The notes below the pieces were generated by a model, which was not told the origin of the DNA, did not search any database, and worked only from the letters and a program-made list of their open reading frames with translations. Below are positions 1-9,030 of a DNA stretch of 20,611 nt, piece after piece. The translations under genes and the position numbers were made by a program. This DNA comes from Chitinispirillaceae bacterium (lineage in GTDB: Bacteria; Fibrobacterota; Chitinivibrionia; Chitinivibrionales; Chitinispirillaceae). The stretch is from assembly GCA_016926315.1 (NCBI GenBank), contig JAFGOU010000092.1, positions 1 through 20,611 of the forward strand, in the 5' to 3' direction. The stretch's first letter is position 1, and every line of letters begins with the position of its first letter.

Positions 1-642
1 GACTTTGTCTTTGACATTACCATTGGGGAAGGGCCGGCCGCGCGCGCAATCAGGCTGAACCTGAAACCGTTCACGCTTGTCGGCGCCACCACCCGGGCCG
101 GCATGCTGACCTCGCCCCTGCACGGACGGTTCGGGTATGTCTGCCGCCTGAATTATTATGCTCCCGAGGAGCTGCAGAAGATCGTGCTGCGTTCCGCCGC
201 GCTTTTGAAGATACCGTGCGACGGCGGCGCCGCCGCCGAGCTTGGCAAGCGGGCGCGGGGCACGCCGCGCATCGTCAACCGGCTCCTGCGGCGGTGCCGC
301 GACGTTGCCGAGGTCAAGGGCGACGGCCGGATCACAAAGGAGATCGTTGCGACAACGCTTGCCATGCTCGGGGTCGATCCGAACGGCCTCGATGAAATGG
401 ACAGGAAGATACTCACCTCCATCATCGAACATTATGGCGGAGGTCCGGTGGGCGTCAATACCGTTGCCGTGGTCGTGGGTGAGGAGCCTGACACGATCGA
501 GGAGGTCTACGAGCCGTATCTCATACAGGCGGGGTTTCTCAAGCGGACGCCGCGCGGCCGCGAAGTAACCATGAAAACGTACCGCTATTTCGGGCTGCAG
601 CCTCCAGGATCGTCGGCGCTGCAGCAGGAAATCTTTGAATAA
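1..642 (+). CDS. ruvB: Holliday junction branch migration helicase RuvB (C-terminal ~213 residues, 5' end outside window)
   Basis: RuvB is the hexameric AAA+ motor that drives branch migration of Holliday junctions with RuvA, before cleavage by RuvC. The reading frame is open from base 1, so the gene enters from outside and the Walker A/B part is missing. Visible parts are the stretch [15 protein letters not shown], the sensor-1 region [15 protein letters not shown], the sensor-2/arginine region [12 protein letters not shown], and the C-terminal winged helix with [39 protein letters not shown]. This order and wording are diagnostic of RuvB. It ends at TAA (640-642), and the next gene starts 23 bases later with its own ribosome binding site, so the two are probably co-transcribed. 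No sign of damage. Confidence 0.97.
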   Translation, partial: DFVFDITIGEGPAARAIRLNLKPFTLVGATTRAGMLTSPLHGRFGYVCRLNYYAPEELQKIVLRSAALLKIPCDGGAAAELGKRARGTPRIVNRLLRRCRDVAEVKGDGRITKEIVATTLAMLGVDPNGLDEMDRKILTSIIEHYGGGPVGVNTVAVVVGEEPDTIEEVYEPYLIQAGFLKRTPRGREVTMKTYRYFGLQPPGSSALQQEIFE

Positions 643-664
643 ATTCAACGGCAAGGAGCGGTGA

Positions 665-883
665 ATGAACTGGGTTGATGCTGGAAGGTTTCTCGTCATC
701 GCCGGAGCGGCAGTCGTGGTTGTCGGCGTGTTTTTCATGCTGTCGGACAAGATTGGGCTCGGCCGGCTTCCCGGCGATTTCCAGTTTGGCTCGGGCCGGT
801 TCAAGATATTCATCCCGATTGCCACCTGCGTTCTGCTCAGTATCGTTATCACCATCATCCTCAATTTCTTTTCCCGGCGGTAG
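665..883 (+). CDS. DUF2905 family small membrane protein
   Basis: A 72-residue protein with two hydrophobic segments (about residues 7-26 and 48-67) separated by the polar motif GLGRLPGDFQFGSGRFKIF. The LPGD motif between two membrane spans is the signature of the DUF2905 family. No biochemical function is established for that family. AAGGAG at 653-658 lies 6 bases before the ATG, which fixes the start. It sits between ruvB and the acylphosphatase gene in what looks like one transcription unit. Family membership is confident; the role is unknown. Confidence 0.88.
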   Translation: MNWVDAGRFLVIAGAAVVVVGVFFMLSDKIGLGRLPGDFQFGSGRFKIFIPIATCVLLSIVITIILNFFSRR

Positions 884-903
884 CGACGGGGAGACCGGTG
901 CAT

Positions 904-1191
904 ATGACACGGGAGCACCTCAAGCGGATTCATGCGTGCGTTACGGGACGCGTTCAAGGGGTGGGTTTTCGCTATTATGCCCGTGACATGGCATTCAAAG
1001 CGCGCCTGACCGGGTGGGTATGGAACATGTTTGACGGCGGCGTCGAGCTGGAAGCGCAGGGACCGGAGGAGCATGTTGCATCGTTTCTGCGGGACATCCG
1101 CACCGGTCCTCCATTGTCGCATGTGTCGGACGTGCAGGTCAATGAGCTTCCGGTGAAAGAGGATGAGAAGGGTTTTGAGATACGGTATTAA
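904..1191 (+). CDS. acyP: Acylphosphatase
   Basis: Acylphosphatases hydrolyse carboxyl-phosphate bonds such as acetyl phosphate and 1,3-bisphosphoglycerate. The protein is about 95 residues, the normal family size. It carries the phosphate-binding motif GRVQGVGFRYYARD, with the catalytic arginine in GVGFR, and the catalytic asparagine in GWVWNMFDGGVELEAQG. The C-terminus GFEIRY is the usual final beta strand. A GTG at 898 is in frame two codons upstream. ATG 904 is preferred because GGGGAG at 888-893 lies 10 bases before it, against only 4 bases for the GTG. It follows the DUF2905 gene by 20 bases and is probably co-transcribed with it. Confidence 0.93.
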   Translation: MTREHLKRIHACVTGRVQGVGFRYYARDMAFKARLTGWVWNMFDGGVELEAQGPEEHVASFLRDIRTGPPLSHVSDVQVNELPVKEDEKGFEIRY

Positions 1192-1237
1192 CAAACAGGG
1201 TCATACGGGACGCATTCCCGTCACGGCGCGCAGGTTC

Positions 1238-2215
1238 ATGAGACCGGTAATCATACTGCTTGTCGTATCACTTGCCTGTCTGGGCAGTGTCCCGGACAGG
1301 GACTCTCTGCGGCATCATTTGAAACCTTTCGATCTGTCCAAAGCTCCCGGGTGCTCTATTTCGGAAGCAGAATATTTCAGATTCTATGGGATAGATATTC
1401 CGGACACGAGGCACTGGATTGGTTCTTACCAGTCCGGCCCGTTCACCATTGCCGCTCAGATGTTTGAACCGGACTCTTCACGAGGGACCGTGGTCTTTCT
1501 CCACGGGTATTATGATCATGTCGGCCAGCTCAGGCATATCATCCGGGAATCGCTGCAAAGGAAGTACTCGTTTGCCGCAATTGATTTACCCGGACACGGA
1601 CTTTCATCCGGCACCGCCGCCTCCATTGATGATTTTGCACAGTATCGCGGCGCATTGCGGGATTTTGTGGCGCTGCTTAAACCTCACGCTCCACCACCAT
1701 TGGTGCTTGCCGGTCACAGTATGGGATGTTCGGTTGTGTATGACTATTGCGTAACCCTAAATGATACGGATATTGTCCAGGTTGTCCTGGCCGCGCCCCT
1801 CGTGCGCAACGCGTACTGGCACCTCGGCACGTTCGGCCATCACCTTGCCCGGCCTTTTTTTTCAAATAGCAGGCGCTGGTACCGGAACTCGTCGCACGAT
1901 ACCGCTTATCTGGCGTTTCAAAGAAAAGACCCGCTCGGCAGCAGCACGTTTCCGCTTGCCTGGGCAAACGCCCTCTACACCTGGGAGCGCAGAATCAAAC
2001 AGTATGAAGCGATGACCGTTCCCACCGTCATAATCCAAGGGGACCACGATGGTACCGTTGACTGGAAGTTCAACGTACGGTTTCTCAAATCCCGGATAGC
2101 CGATTGCACGATACATATGCTTCACGATGCGCGGCACCATCTCATCAACGAAGGCGAGCCGTATCGGTCACGGTTCATGGAGCTGTTTTTCAGGAGTATT
2201 GAAATGCGCGAGTAG
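1238..2215 (+). CDS. Exported alpha/beta hydrolase, monoacylglycerol lipase-like
   Basis: A 325-residue serine hydrolase of the alpha/beta fold, closest in motif wording to the monoacylglycerol lipase / serine aminopeptidase S33-like group. Visible elements are the oxyanion-hole strand VVFLHGYYDH, the nucleophile elbow AGHSMGCS, the acid in IIQGDHDGTVDW and the histidine in DARHHLINE. The N-terminus MRPVIILLVVSLACLGSV is hydrophobic and looks like a signal peptide or anchor; a lipobox is only a poor fit. An in-frame ATG at 1163 overlaps acyP, but ATG 1238 is preferred because it puts the signal at the very N-terminus. Neither start has a strong Shine-Dalgarno site. The substrate cannot be inferred from the neighbours. 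Confidence 0.85.
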   Translation: MRPVIILLVVSLACLGSVPDRDSLRHHLKPFDLSKAPGCSISEAEYFRFYGIDIPDTRHWIGSYQSGPFTIAAQMFEPDSSRGTVVFLHGYYDHVGQLRHIIRESLQRKYSFAAIDLPGHGLSSGTAASIDDFAQYRGALRDFVALLKPHAPPPLVLAGHSMGCSVVYDYCVTLNDTDIVQVVLAAPLVRNAYWHLGTFGHHLARPFFSNSRRWYRNSSHDTAYLAFQRKDPLGSSTFPLAWANALYTWERRIKQYEAMTVPTVIIQGDHDGTVDWKFNVRFLKSRIADCTIHMLHDARHHLINEGEPYRSRFMELFFRSIEMRE

Positions 2216-2281
2216 GTAGCTTGTAGTTTCCTGAAGCAATCATGGTTGTTGATGTTCGTCCGTGCCCGGGTTCTTGGATCG

Positions 2282-3445
2282 TCACTGTCCGCTTGCCTCT
2301 CTGATCGCCTTTGCTCCAAGCGCAATAAAATCCATACGGTTTTTCTGGTCGACCTGCAACTCACCCTGGTTGTTCACGTATCCCATTTTATTTCTTTTAT
2401 GCGCTTCCTGGTGCGCGGCGAGGATGCAGGCGCCCTCCCAACCGGTTTTCGTGAGATCCTGGTCGAGCGGCTGGTTGCCGTACAATGCTGGAACGAAGGG
2501 TGGGCGCTCCGGGGTGTTGTGGCCCGTTCCGAAGGTGACGCAGAAATTCCGCTGCGAAAGAACGGAAACATAGGTCTTGAGCAGTTCGAGTTCGGTGCGG
2601 AGCGGAAAAATATCGACCGCAAAGATCCTGGCGCGCTGCAGGAAGTCGGCGAGGCGGTGGGCGCCTGATTCACATTCGCTAATCTTGTTGGCAGGAATGC
2701 CGCCGATGGAATAGCACGGAACTCCTCCCGCATTTAATATGAGCGTGTACGCCTCGCGAAACCGCATATACTGGTCTTTAAACGCGGTTGAGGCAATGCC
2801 CCTGTCAATGTCAAGCAGCCAGCGGTATAAGGTAATTTGCGTGAACCGGGGCTCGACCGGACGACCCGTGGAGGCGCTGCCGCCTGCTATGCGCATGAGC
2901 GCGGCTTCGAGTTTTTGCGGCGTGTCGTAGCGGCGCACGAGAGCGTCGTAGAGCGCCTTGACCATATGCCGTTCAAGCACATTCCTTTTTGCGTATCGTT
3001 TCCGTATGTCATTATAATCGAGAGTAATATCAATTTCCGACTTTTTCAGGTGCTCGTTGGTCTTGTCAACGAGGTCCCATATATAATCCTGCGTTTTTTT
3101 CCACGAGGAGATGAGGAGGTTATGGCTGTCCGGCGAGAGCGTGAGCGGATAATCGAGCGCTTTCCCACAGATAAACAGGTATCCATCATTGCCAAGGGGT
3201 GTATTGCTAATTACTTTTTGAACAGGGAGATCATCGCTGCGCACCAGAAACTCTATATTGAACAGCGGATATATCTTGAAACGCTCGCAGAGCGCCGCGA
3301 ACTCGCCGAATCCTTCACATGTCGCGATATCGTTAATGCCGAGCGCGGCAATACTCTCCTCTTTTGCCGCTGCAACCAGTTGTTCCATGGTCTCGAAGGG
3401 ACAGAACGAATAAGGGGTATGAATGTGAGTATTCGTATTGAGCAT
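2282..3445 (-). CDS. PHP-domain metal-dependent phosphoesterase-like protein
   Basis: A 387-residue protein whose N-terminus, MLNTNTHIHTPYSFCPF, has the metal-binding HxH of the PHP (polymerase and histidinol phosphatase) superfamily, followed by ALGINDIATCEGFGEF as the second metal site. Later histidines, such as in TFGTGHNTPERPP, may complete the site. PHP enzymes hydrolyse phosphate esters, but the substrate here is not evident. It has no DNA polymerase or histidinol-phosphatase architecture. ATG 3445 is chosen because GAAGG lies 7 bases upstream and it puts HxH near the N-terminus; the frame could open at TTG 3472 or ATG 3463. It is convergent with the hydrolase gene (66 bases apart) and apparently monocistronic. 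Confidence 0.78.
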   Translation of the reverse strand: MLNTNTHIHTPYSFCPFETMEQLVAAAKEESIAALGINDIATCEGFGEFAALCERFKIYPLFNIEFLVRSDDLPVQKVISNTPLGNDGYLFICGKALDYPLTLSPDSHNLLISSWKKTQDYIWDLVDKTNEHLKKSEIDITLDYNDIRKRYAKRNVLERHMVKALYDALVRRYDTPQKLEAALMRIAGGSASTGRPVEPRFTQITLYRWLLDIDRGIASTAFKDQYMRFREAYTLILNAGGVPCYSIGGIPANKISECESGAHRLADFLQRARIFAVDIFPLRTELELLKTYVSVLSQRNFCVTFGTGHNTPERPPFVPALYGNQPLDQDLTKTGWEGACILAAHQEAHKRNKMGYVNNQGELQVDQKNRMDFIALGAKAIREASGQ

Positions 3446-3621
3446 ATCCCGACCTTCGATCATAAGGAACAAAAATAATTAAGTAAAGCAGGATTGTATA
3501 TAAAATATGCTTCTCATCACCGCGGCAGAGTATCGAGATGGAGTGTTATTATTACGATGAAGCTTTTTACCGGACAAAAGGCCCGTAACCTGAAGCGGGA
3601 TGTGCAAGAAGAACGGAAGAA

Positions 3622-3655
3622 GGCTCATGGGTAGTACCATGAGCCTCGGTTTTTT
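3622..3655 (+). terminator. Rho-independent terminator-like hairpin
   Basis: A perfect 9-bp stem, GGCTCATGG (3622-3630) and CCATGAGCC (3637-3645), encloses a 6-base loop and is followed by TCGG and six T residues (3650-3655). The T tail is on the + strand, yet the flanking genes on both sides are on the - strand. It would therefore stop + strand transcription from an unseen promoter, or antisense read-through into the protease gene. On the - strand the stem is followed only by a mixed TTCTTCC stretch. Confidence 0.6.
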
Positions 3656-3664
3656 GGAGGTCCC

Positions 3665-3694
3665 GCTGCTCTCCTTTAAAAAGCGGAGAGCAGC
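3665..3694. repeat. Inverted repeat downstream of the protease gene
   Basis: GCTGCTCTCC (3665-3674) and GGAGAGCAGC (3685-3694) form a perfect 10-bp stem with a 10-base A/T-rich loop. It lies 29 bases beyond the stop codon of the - strand protease gene. No T run follows on that strand, so it may protect the mRNA 3' end or act as an atypical terminator together with the second hairpin 20 bases further on. Confidence 0.5.
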
Positions 3695-3722
3695 GAGGTT
3701 ACAATACTAAGGGTTGAAAAGG

Positions 3723-5378
3723 CTACCGGGTAATGACCGTTGTCCTGGCAATGGCTTTTGAGCCGCAGTTGAACTTCATGATATAGACGCCGGACCTGAT
3801 CTTCGATCCATCCCGGCTCACGCCGTTCCAGACAAGATTACCCTTGAGGTTCTCAAGTTTCTGAACCGTTTGTCCGGACGGGCTCATGATTGAAATATCC
3901 CGCACATTGGCCGCATCAACCAGAGGCAATGCGATGAGCTGCGTTGTGCCATTCATTTTAATGGCAAAATAGGCCCGCTCAGAAAGCCGGACACCGTCGC
4001 CGCCGGCGTTGGGGTGGACCGAAACCGGGTCACCATCAATTACCACATCAACCACTGCATACTGATCATTTACTTCGACGGTAGTCACCTCAAGGTTTTC
4101 GTCCTTAAACGTGCTCCCTACCCGGAGGGCCGCATCGCGGAAGTCGTTGGTGGGGGTCATATCAATGATATGGGGATTTCTGCCGCTGATATGCCGCACT
4201 AAAATGCCATCCACCAGGCCGGTTTCGATACGTTCATCGAAACCCACTTTTCTCCGGAATTCAAAATGGAACTTATTACTCTGCGAGCTTGCATAAAGCG
4301 ACTGAGTACCGCTTATCGGTCGGTTAATAGCCCACAATATGACCCGTTCCGATCGTGTCACGGTTTTCGAGTTTGCCGCGGGAAGCCATTGAAGGCGCTC
4401 CATATGGTACGAGCAGAACATGAAGTTGCGACCGCCCATAATATCGGACATGTCGCCGTACTCGTCGTGGGTGCAGCTGCCGCCATAGGTAACCACATTG
4501 CCGCTGCGGGTGGAACAATCCTTGGAAGAGCTGGCATGCCCCAGACCGAAACAGTGTCCCATCTCATGAGAACCGTAATCCCACATGGCCCTTAAATCGA
4601 CGAATATATTGGCATACCGGCCGCCGGCAACACCGCCGCCAGGGCAGCCTGCACCGCCGACCACAAAAACATGAAGGATCTTGTCGTACTCATCGATGGG
4701 GTGGCCTGCGGCCTCGGCTGCGTCACGGGCAGCCGTGGCCGCTTGTGTATACCCTCCGGCGGCATCGCATCCGGAATAGGAGAGATTGAACGGGCCCAGC
4801 ACATCTCCATCAGGATTTTCAATACCCACGACATCGAATTCTCCGAATGAGGCTTCCTCATAAAAAGCGTCCATTGAACGGGTTTCTTCTCCAAAAATTG
4901 CATCCCGTACCTCGTTGTTTTGATAAGCAAAGGGCTTTCCGGAAAAACCGATAAGCACGGCTGCGATTTTCTTTGTTCCCGGGCCTGGAGCGCCTGAAGA
5001 AAGAGATTTGGTTTCGGAGGAGATCAGATCGATGTGTTGGACATGCAATTCATTATCAACCAGAGCGCCGGTGACCTTCACCTCGCCAAAAACATCTGAT
5101 ACCGACACCGTTTTCCCGCCTTTGACATGCGCTACCCGGTCATTGGGCGATGCATACGTCATCCTCAGCCAATTGTCCTTGTCGCTCTCGAGCATGAGAT
5201 AGTCATGTTCCGCCACGGTGCCGTCTATGTCGTCGTGGATCATTATCTGGATGGTTCCCGTGAAAACCTTGGTATCTGGTGAACCATCCTTCGCCTCTGC
5301 AGGTGTCAGCAGCACGCAAAAACAGATGAAAAGGAAAAATAGCGCCAACACGGGGAAAGGAACGTGTTGATTCTTCAT
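3723..5378 (-). CDS. Secreted metzincin metalloprotease (M6/M11-like) with C-terminal sorting-type domain
   Basis: A 551-residue exported zinc protease. The N-terminus MKNQHVPFPVLALFFLF runs into a signal peptide ending near PAEA. The catalytic site HEMGHCFGLGH (about residues 271-281) matches the metzincin pattern HExxHxxGxxH, and a Met-turn-like SDIMGG follows about 30 residues on. The catalytic region, with AAVLIGFSGKP upstream, resembles the M6 and gametolysin M11 families. The last ~70 residues, with NLKGNLVWNGVSRDGSKI and SGVYIMKF, look like the FlgD-type / secretion-sorting Ig-like tail of Fibrobacterota and Bacteroidota exported proteins. ATG 5378 is chosen because AAAAGGGG lies just upstream and the signal peptide starts there; the frame stays open to 5471. 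It is probably a degradative exoenzyme. Confidence 0.87.
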   Translation of the reverse strand: MKNQHVPFPVLALFFLFICFCVLLTPAEAKDGSPDTKVFTGTIQIMIHDDIDGTVAEHDYLMLESDKDNWLRMTYASPNDRVAHVKGGKTVSVSDVFGEVKVTGALVDNELHVQHIDLISSETKSLSSGAPGPGTKKIAAVLIGFSGKPFAYQNNEVRDAIFGEETRSMDAFYEEASFGEFDVVGIENPDGDVLGPFNLSYSGCDAAGGYTQAATAARDAAEAAGHPIDEYDKILHVFVVGGAGCPGGGVAGGRYANIFVDLRAMWDYGSHEMGHCFGLGHASSSKDCSTRSGNVVTYGGSCTHDEYGDMSDIMGGRNFMFCSYHMERLQWLPAANSKTVTRSERVILWAINRPISGTQSLYASSQSNKFHFEFRRKVGFDERIETGLVDGILVRHISGRNPHIIDMTPTNDFRDAALRVGSTFKDENLEVTTVEVNDQYAVVDVVIDGDPVSVHPNAGGDGVRLSERAYFAIKMNGTTQLIALPLVDAANVRDISIMSPSGQTVQKLENLKGNLVWNGVSRDGSKIRSGVYIMKFNCGSKAIARTTVITR

Positions 5379-5579
5379 AAAAGGCCCCCTTTTGAAGAGT
5401 TGGTTTAAACGTTTGAATAATAAACAGAATACAAACCACTCGTGAGAAGATGGATCAATCTTCTCCAGCAATTCCCTTCATCTGTTTAGTATAAAAAAAA
5501 ATTATGTAGAATGCTTAAATTTTAGTTAAAAAACAAATAGCGGATTTTGAGGGGGTAATGCCCATGCAGGCGTTTAAGG

Positions 5580-8500
5580 CTAAAAAAGGGTCAGTTGCTC
5601 GGCTTCGGCCGGTTTTGGGCGATTCTTCCGCAACGAATCGCTTTCCCGCCGCTTCAGGGAATCTTCGATGTCCGCAAGAAACGGTGACGGGCTGCAACTC
5701 TTTTTTTCACCGTACAACAGGCGCTGCCGGGCATGCGTCAGATAGAGAAACTCTTTTGCCCGGCTCATGCCGACATACAGCAACCGCCGCTCTTCGTTCA
5801 TGTCGGTAAGCCGCTCCTCGCGTGAAAGCGGTAGTATGCCCTCTTCGCACCCCATGATGAATACCACCGGCCATTCAAGACCCTTTGACGCATGCAGCGT
5901 CATGCACGAAACCTGTTCCGACCTGCCGATTGTTCCATCCTCCTCGCGCTGCAGCAGCACGGTGTCCATGAAATGGCGACACGATGACGAGATCCGGGCG
6001 ATACGGTCGAGCCGTTCCCTTATCTCCTGCATGACGCTGTTTTTCTCAAGCTCCGTTTTTACCGGTTGCAGTGTTGCGCAGATGGCAAGCGCCTGCTCGA
6101 TCCGGTTCGAAGCCAGGAGCTCGCCCACCGCCTCGACCGTATTGAAAAAAGAGGCGAAAGCCCGCACCATTTCACCGGGTACGGTTCCGTCTGAGGAGAG
6201 GACCGACTGCAGGCCGCCGCAATCGATGAACCGGAACCCGCTTTTCAGGTTGTGGAACAGCGCGGAACCCATTGCCGGAGTGAACGCCGTTACCGCCTGT
6301 TCAAGCAGGCCGCATAAGGTCTCGATGGCGATTTTTTCTCCCATGGCAAGCCTCAAAAGCCCGATGAGCAGTGCCACCGGAGGTCGGCTGTGCAGCGGCT
6401 GTTCGCCGGTCACGTTGAAGGGGATCCCGCTGCGGCGCAGCGCCTCTTCCAGATCGCGGCGCAGCGAATTGACACGATAGAGCACCGCGATATCGGAAAA
6501 AGAGCGTTCGGCGTAACCGCCGTGGGAGATGCGGCCGGTGTCATGGGAAAGCATGCTCGTGCCGCCGACAAGCTGTTCGATCGTATGAACGATGTATTCC
6601 GCTTCGGCCCTGTCGCTGTGCGCCTCATGCACCGTGAGGCGGCCCCGTATCGCGAGTGACGGAACAAGCCGTGGCGCGGCAGCGTCCTGCGCCGGAAGGA
6701 TGAGCTGGCCGAGCGCCTGGAGAAGACCTGCGGCAGTGCGGTAATTTTCAGTGAGAGAAAGGCAGACCGCGCCGGGAAAATCCTCTGTAAAGGACTTGAA
6801 AAAGCGGACCTCGGCGCCGCGGAAGCCGTAGATAGACTGGTGCGGATCGCCGATGGCCGTGATTGCGCCGCTTGTGCCTGCCAGCAGAAGCAGGATCGCA
6901 TGCTGGACCTCGTTGATGTCCTGATATTCATCGACGAACAATGAAGGGTATTCATTCCGCACCGCGTTGAGAATGTCGGGGTGCGACCTGAGAAGAGAGA
7001 AGCATTTGACAAGGATCGTGTCGAAATCGAGCAGGCCGTTTGATAGCAGAAGCGTGTCGAAAAGAGTGACAAAGGCGGGGTATTCGCCGTCGACCACCGT
7101 TGACTTGATGCGGCCCATTTCGCGGAGCAGGGTTCGCCGTTTCGCCGGACGCTCGTCAGGCCAGGCAAGGGCAGCGAGATACTGGATTTCATGAGGCTCG
7201 GCTATTGCAAAGACGGTCGGCAGGACCGCCTGTGACGGGAACCGGCGGAGAAGCGCAAGGCAGAAGGCGTGGATCGTGCCGACAAAAACACGCGAGGCAA
7301 TCTCTGGATCTGACCGCGTAAGCCTTTCCCGCATCTCCTCGGCAGCCTTGTTCGAGAACGTGAGCGCAAGGCTTTTCTGACCGTCCGGTAACCGTCCGGA
7401 GCATCGCGCGATCCGTTGGGTCAGGGTATGGGTTTTCCCCGTGCCCGGTCCGGCGACGATGAGCAGGCGCGGGTTTTCGTGTTCGACCGCGATGCGCTGG
7501 GCGTCATTCAGACGGGGCGGGGCCGTGTGCGGAGCGTTTCCCTTGTCGTTTGGCAAGGCTTTGGCGTCTGCGCGGGGCCCCGCTTTTTTTTTACCGCCCG
7601 TCCGGGCCGCCATCCCGGGCGCAGCGCGCCGCTTTATTGCCGTGGATGGCTTGAACAGGCTTTCCTGGCCGCCGAGGGTATGCCGTTCCTCTTGCGTAAA
7701 GAGGTGGACCGTGCCGTATTCGCCGTCATATCCCGGTTCGATCATGACTTCGCCCGAGCGCATACGGCGTATCCCTTCGGCAATAAGGTCTCCGGCCGTG
7801 GAGGCGATCGCTGCGGTATCGGCGTCCAGAAGCACGGAAAATTCGCTGCCGATGGTATGGAGGAGCGTGCGGTACACCTGCTGCACCGACTTGGTTTCAG
7901 GACCGCAATCCAGCGCTTCGGCAATGATCTCGGCAAGCGGGATCAGGCTTTTGTAGGGCCTGCCGCGCGGGGCCATGATCCCCGGCTCGCGGTCAGCCAG
8001 TTCTTCCACCCGCGACATGACACCGATGGTAAGCGGCCTGCCGCATCGGGGGCAGAGCCCCTTGCTTTTGGCGGATTCCTGCGGTGAGTAACGGACACCG
8101 CATTTGCGGTGACCGTCCACATGGTATTTGCCCTCTTCCGGGAAGAATTCTATTGTGCCGTCAAGACCGGTGTCATGGGGATCGGAGAGGGCCTTGAAGA
8201 TCCCGCCATATGAAAGGTCGGTGTCGAAAACGGTGCACTCGCGGCCGAGCTTGGAAGGGGAGTGCGCGTCGGACGAGGAGACCAGGACGAACGGATCTAG
8301 GCTGGACAACCGCCAGTTCATGGGCGGATCCGAAGAGAGTCCGGTCTCGACCGCGTGGACGTGGGGGGCAAGGTCGCCGTAACACTCCTGGATGGAGTCG
8401 AACCCGCTTTTCGAGCCGAGCGCCGAAAACCAGGGCGTCCAGATATGGGCCGGGATGAGCAGGGCGTTGGGATCGCTTTCAAGGGCGATCTCGAAAAGGT

Positions 8501-8936
8501 CGCGTGAGTCAAGACCAAGAATGGGCCGTCCGTCGGATTTCAGATTGCCGATGCGCTCGAGCCGGGTGATGAGCTTCTCCGCAGCGGCAAGCGAGGGCAG
8601 GCAGATGACGTTGTGTACCTTCCTGACCTTGCCGTTTTTTTTGTAGATGTTCGAGATCTCCGTCGTCAGCATGAACCGGACCGTGCCTGAACAGGCGGCA
8701 GGCACGAGGTGCCGGGTCACGGCGGCATGCTCTTCTTTGAGTGAAAAGAGGCCGGTCCCGTCGTCGAGCAGCCTGGTTCTGCACTGCGAAAACCAGGACG
8801 GATGGAGGCAGTCGCCGGTGCCGATGCATCCTATTCCTTTCAGCATGCCCCACGCATGGAGCTGCTCAAAGGTCAACTGGCTGCTGGTCGCCCTGGAAAA
8901 AGGGGAGTGGATATGAAGGTCCGCGTAGAATTTCAT
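5580..8936 (-). CDS. Endonuclease Q-like PHP nuclease fused to UvrD/Rep-type superfamily 1 helicase
   Basis: A 1118-residue two-enzyme fusion. Residues 1 to ~420 match the endonuclease Q family: the PHP motif KFYADLHIHSPFSRATS, GTGDCLHP, IPAHIWTPWFSALGSKSGF, SSSDAHSP, a zinc site DGHRKCGV...LCPRCGRPL and RVEELADREPG. EndoQ nicks 5' of deaminated bases such as uracil and hypoxanthine. A basic linker (~430-476) leads to a UvrD-type 3'-5' helicase: Walker A AGPGTGKT (~495), LTFSNKAAEEMRERL, VDEYQDINEVQ, IGDPHQSIYGFRGAE, LTENYRT, TLHASKGLEWPVVF and LLYVGMSRAKEF. The protein ends EQLTLF, a sliding-clamp-like motif, and QESLF occurs near the domain boundary. ATG 8936 follows an in-frame TTG at 8942; no clear Shine-Dalgarno site is seen. 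Inferred role: incision at damage followed by unwinding. Confidence 0.93.
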   Translation of the reverse strand: MKFYADLHIHSPFSRATSSQLTFEQLHAWGMLKGIGCIGTGDCLHPSWFSQCRTRLLDDGTGLFSLKEEHAAVTRHLVPAACSGTVRFMLTTEISNIYKKNGKVRKVHNVICLPSLAAAEKLITRLERIGNLKSDGRPILGLDSRDLFEIALESDPNALLIPAHIWTPWFSALGSKSGFDSIQECYGDLAPHVHAVETGLSSDPPMNWRLSSLDPFVLVSSSDAHSPSKLGRECTVFDTDLSYGGIFKALSDPHDTGLDGTIEFFPEEGKYHVDGHRKCGVRYSPQESAKSKGLCPRCGRPLTIGVMSRVEELADREPGIMAPRGRPYKSLIPLAEIIAEALDCGPETKSVQQVYRTLLHTIGSEFSVLLDADTAAIASTAGDLIAEGIRRMRSGEVMIEPGYDGEYGTVHLFTQEERHTLGGQESLFKPSTAIKRRAAPGMAARTGGKKKAGPRADAKALPNDKGNAPHTAPPRLNDAQRIAVEHENPRLLIVAGPGTGKTHTLTQRIARCSGRLPDGQKSLALTFSNKAAEEMRERLTRSDPEIASRVFVGTIHAFCLALLRRFPSQAVLPTVFAIAEPHEIQYLAALAWPDERPAKRRTLLREMGRIKSTVVDGEYPAFVTLFDTLLLSNGLLDFDTILVKCFSLLRSHPDILNAVRNEYPSLFVDEYQDINEVQHAILLLLAGTSGAITAIGDPHQSIYGFRGAEVRFFKSFTEDFPGAVCLSLTENYRTAAGLLQALGQLILPAQDAAAPRLVPSLAIRGRLTVHEAHSDRAEAEYIVHTIEQLVGGTSMLSHDTGRISHGGYAERSFSDIAVLYRVNSLRRDLEEALRRSGIPFNVTGEQPLHSRPPVALLIGLLRLAMGEKIAIETLCGLLEQAVTAFTPAMGSALFHNLKSGFRFIDCGGLQSVLSSDGTVPGEMVRAFASFFNTVEAVGELLASNRIEQALAICATLQPVKTELEKNSVMQEIRERLDRIARISSSCRHFMDTVLLQREEDGTIGRSEQVSCMTLHASKGLEWPVVFIMGCEEGILPLSREERLTDMNEERRLLYVGMSRAKEFLYLTHARQRLLYGEKKSCSPSPFLADIEDSLKRRESDSLRKNRPKPAEAEQLTLF

Positions 8937-9030
8937 GGTCAATGCTGATTCGTGATGGAGCCGGTGAACCTGATAAAATAATAGGCCGGCACAGCCGGAA
9001 AAAGGTTATTGCATGGCTGTGCGGCATAAG

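Noticed and set aside
2837..3478. A 213-codon + strand frame opposite the PHP-domain gene
   Set aside because: The - strand frame has the PHP metal motif and a good start; the + frame has no family resemblance.
3557..3634. A 25-codon frame (MKLFTGQKARNLKRDVQE...) ending in the terminator stem
   Set aside because: No Shine-Dalgarno site lies at a usable distance, no family is recognised, and the stop is inside the hairpin. Not enough to call a gene.
7416..8087. A 223-codon + strand frame opposite the EndoQ-UvrD gene
   Set aside because: It is antisense to well-conserved EndoQ and helicase motifs and has no recognisable domain.
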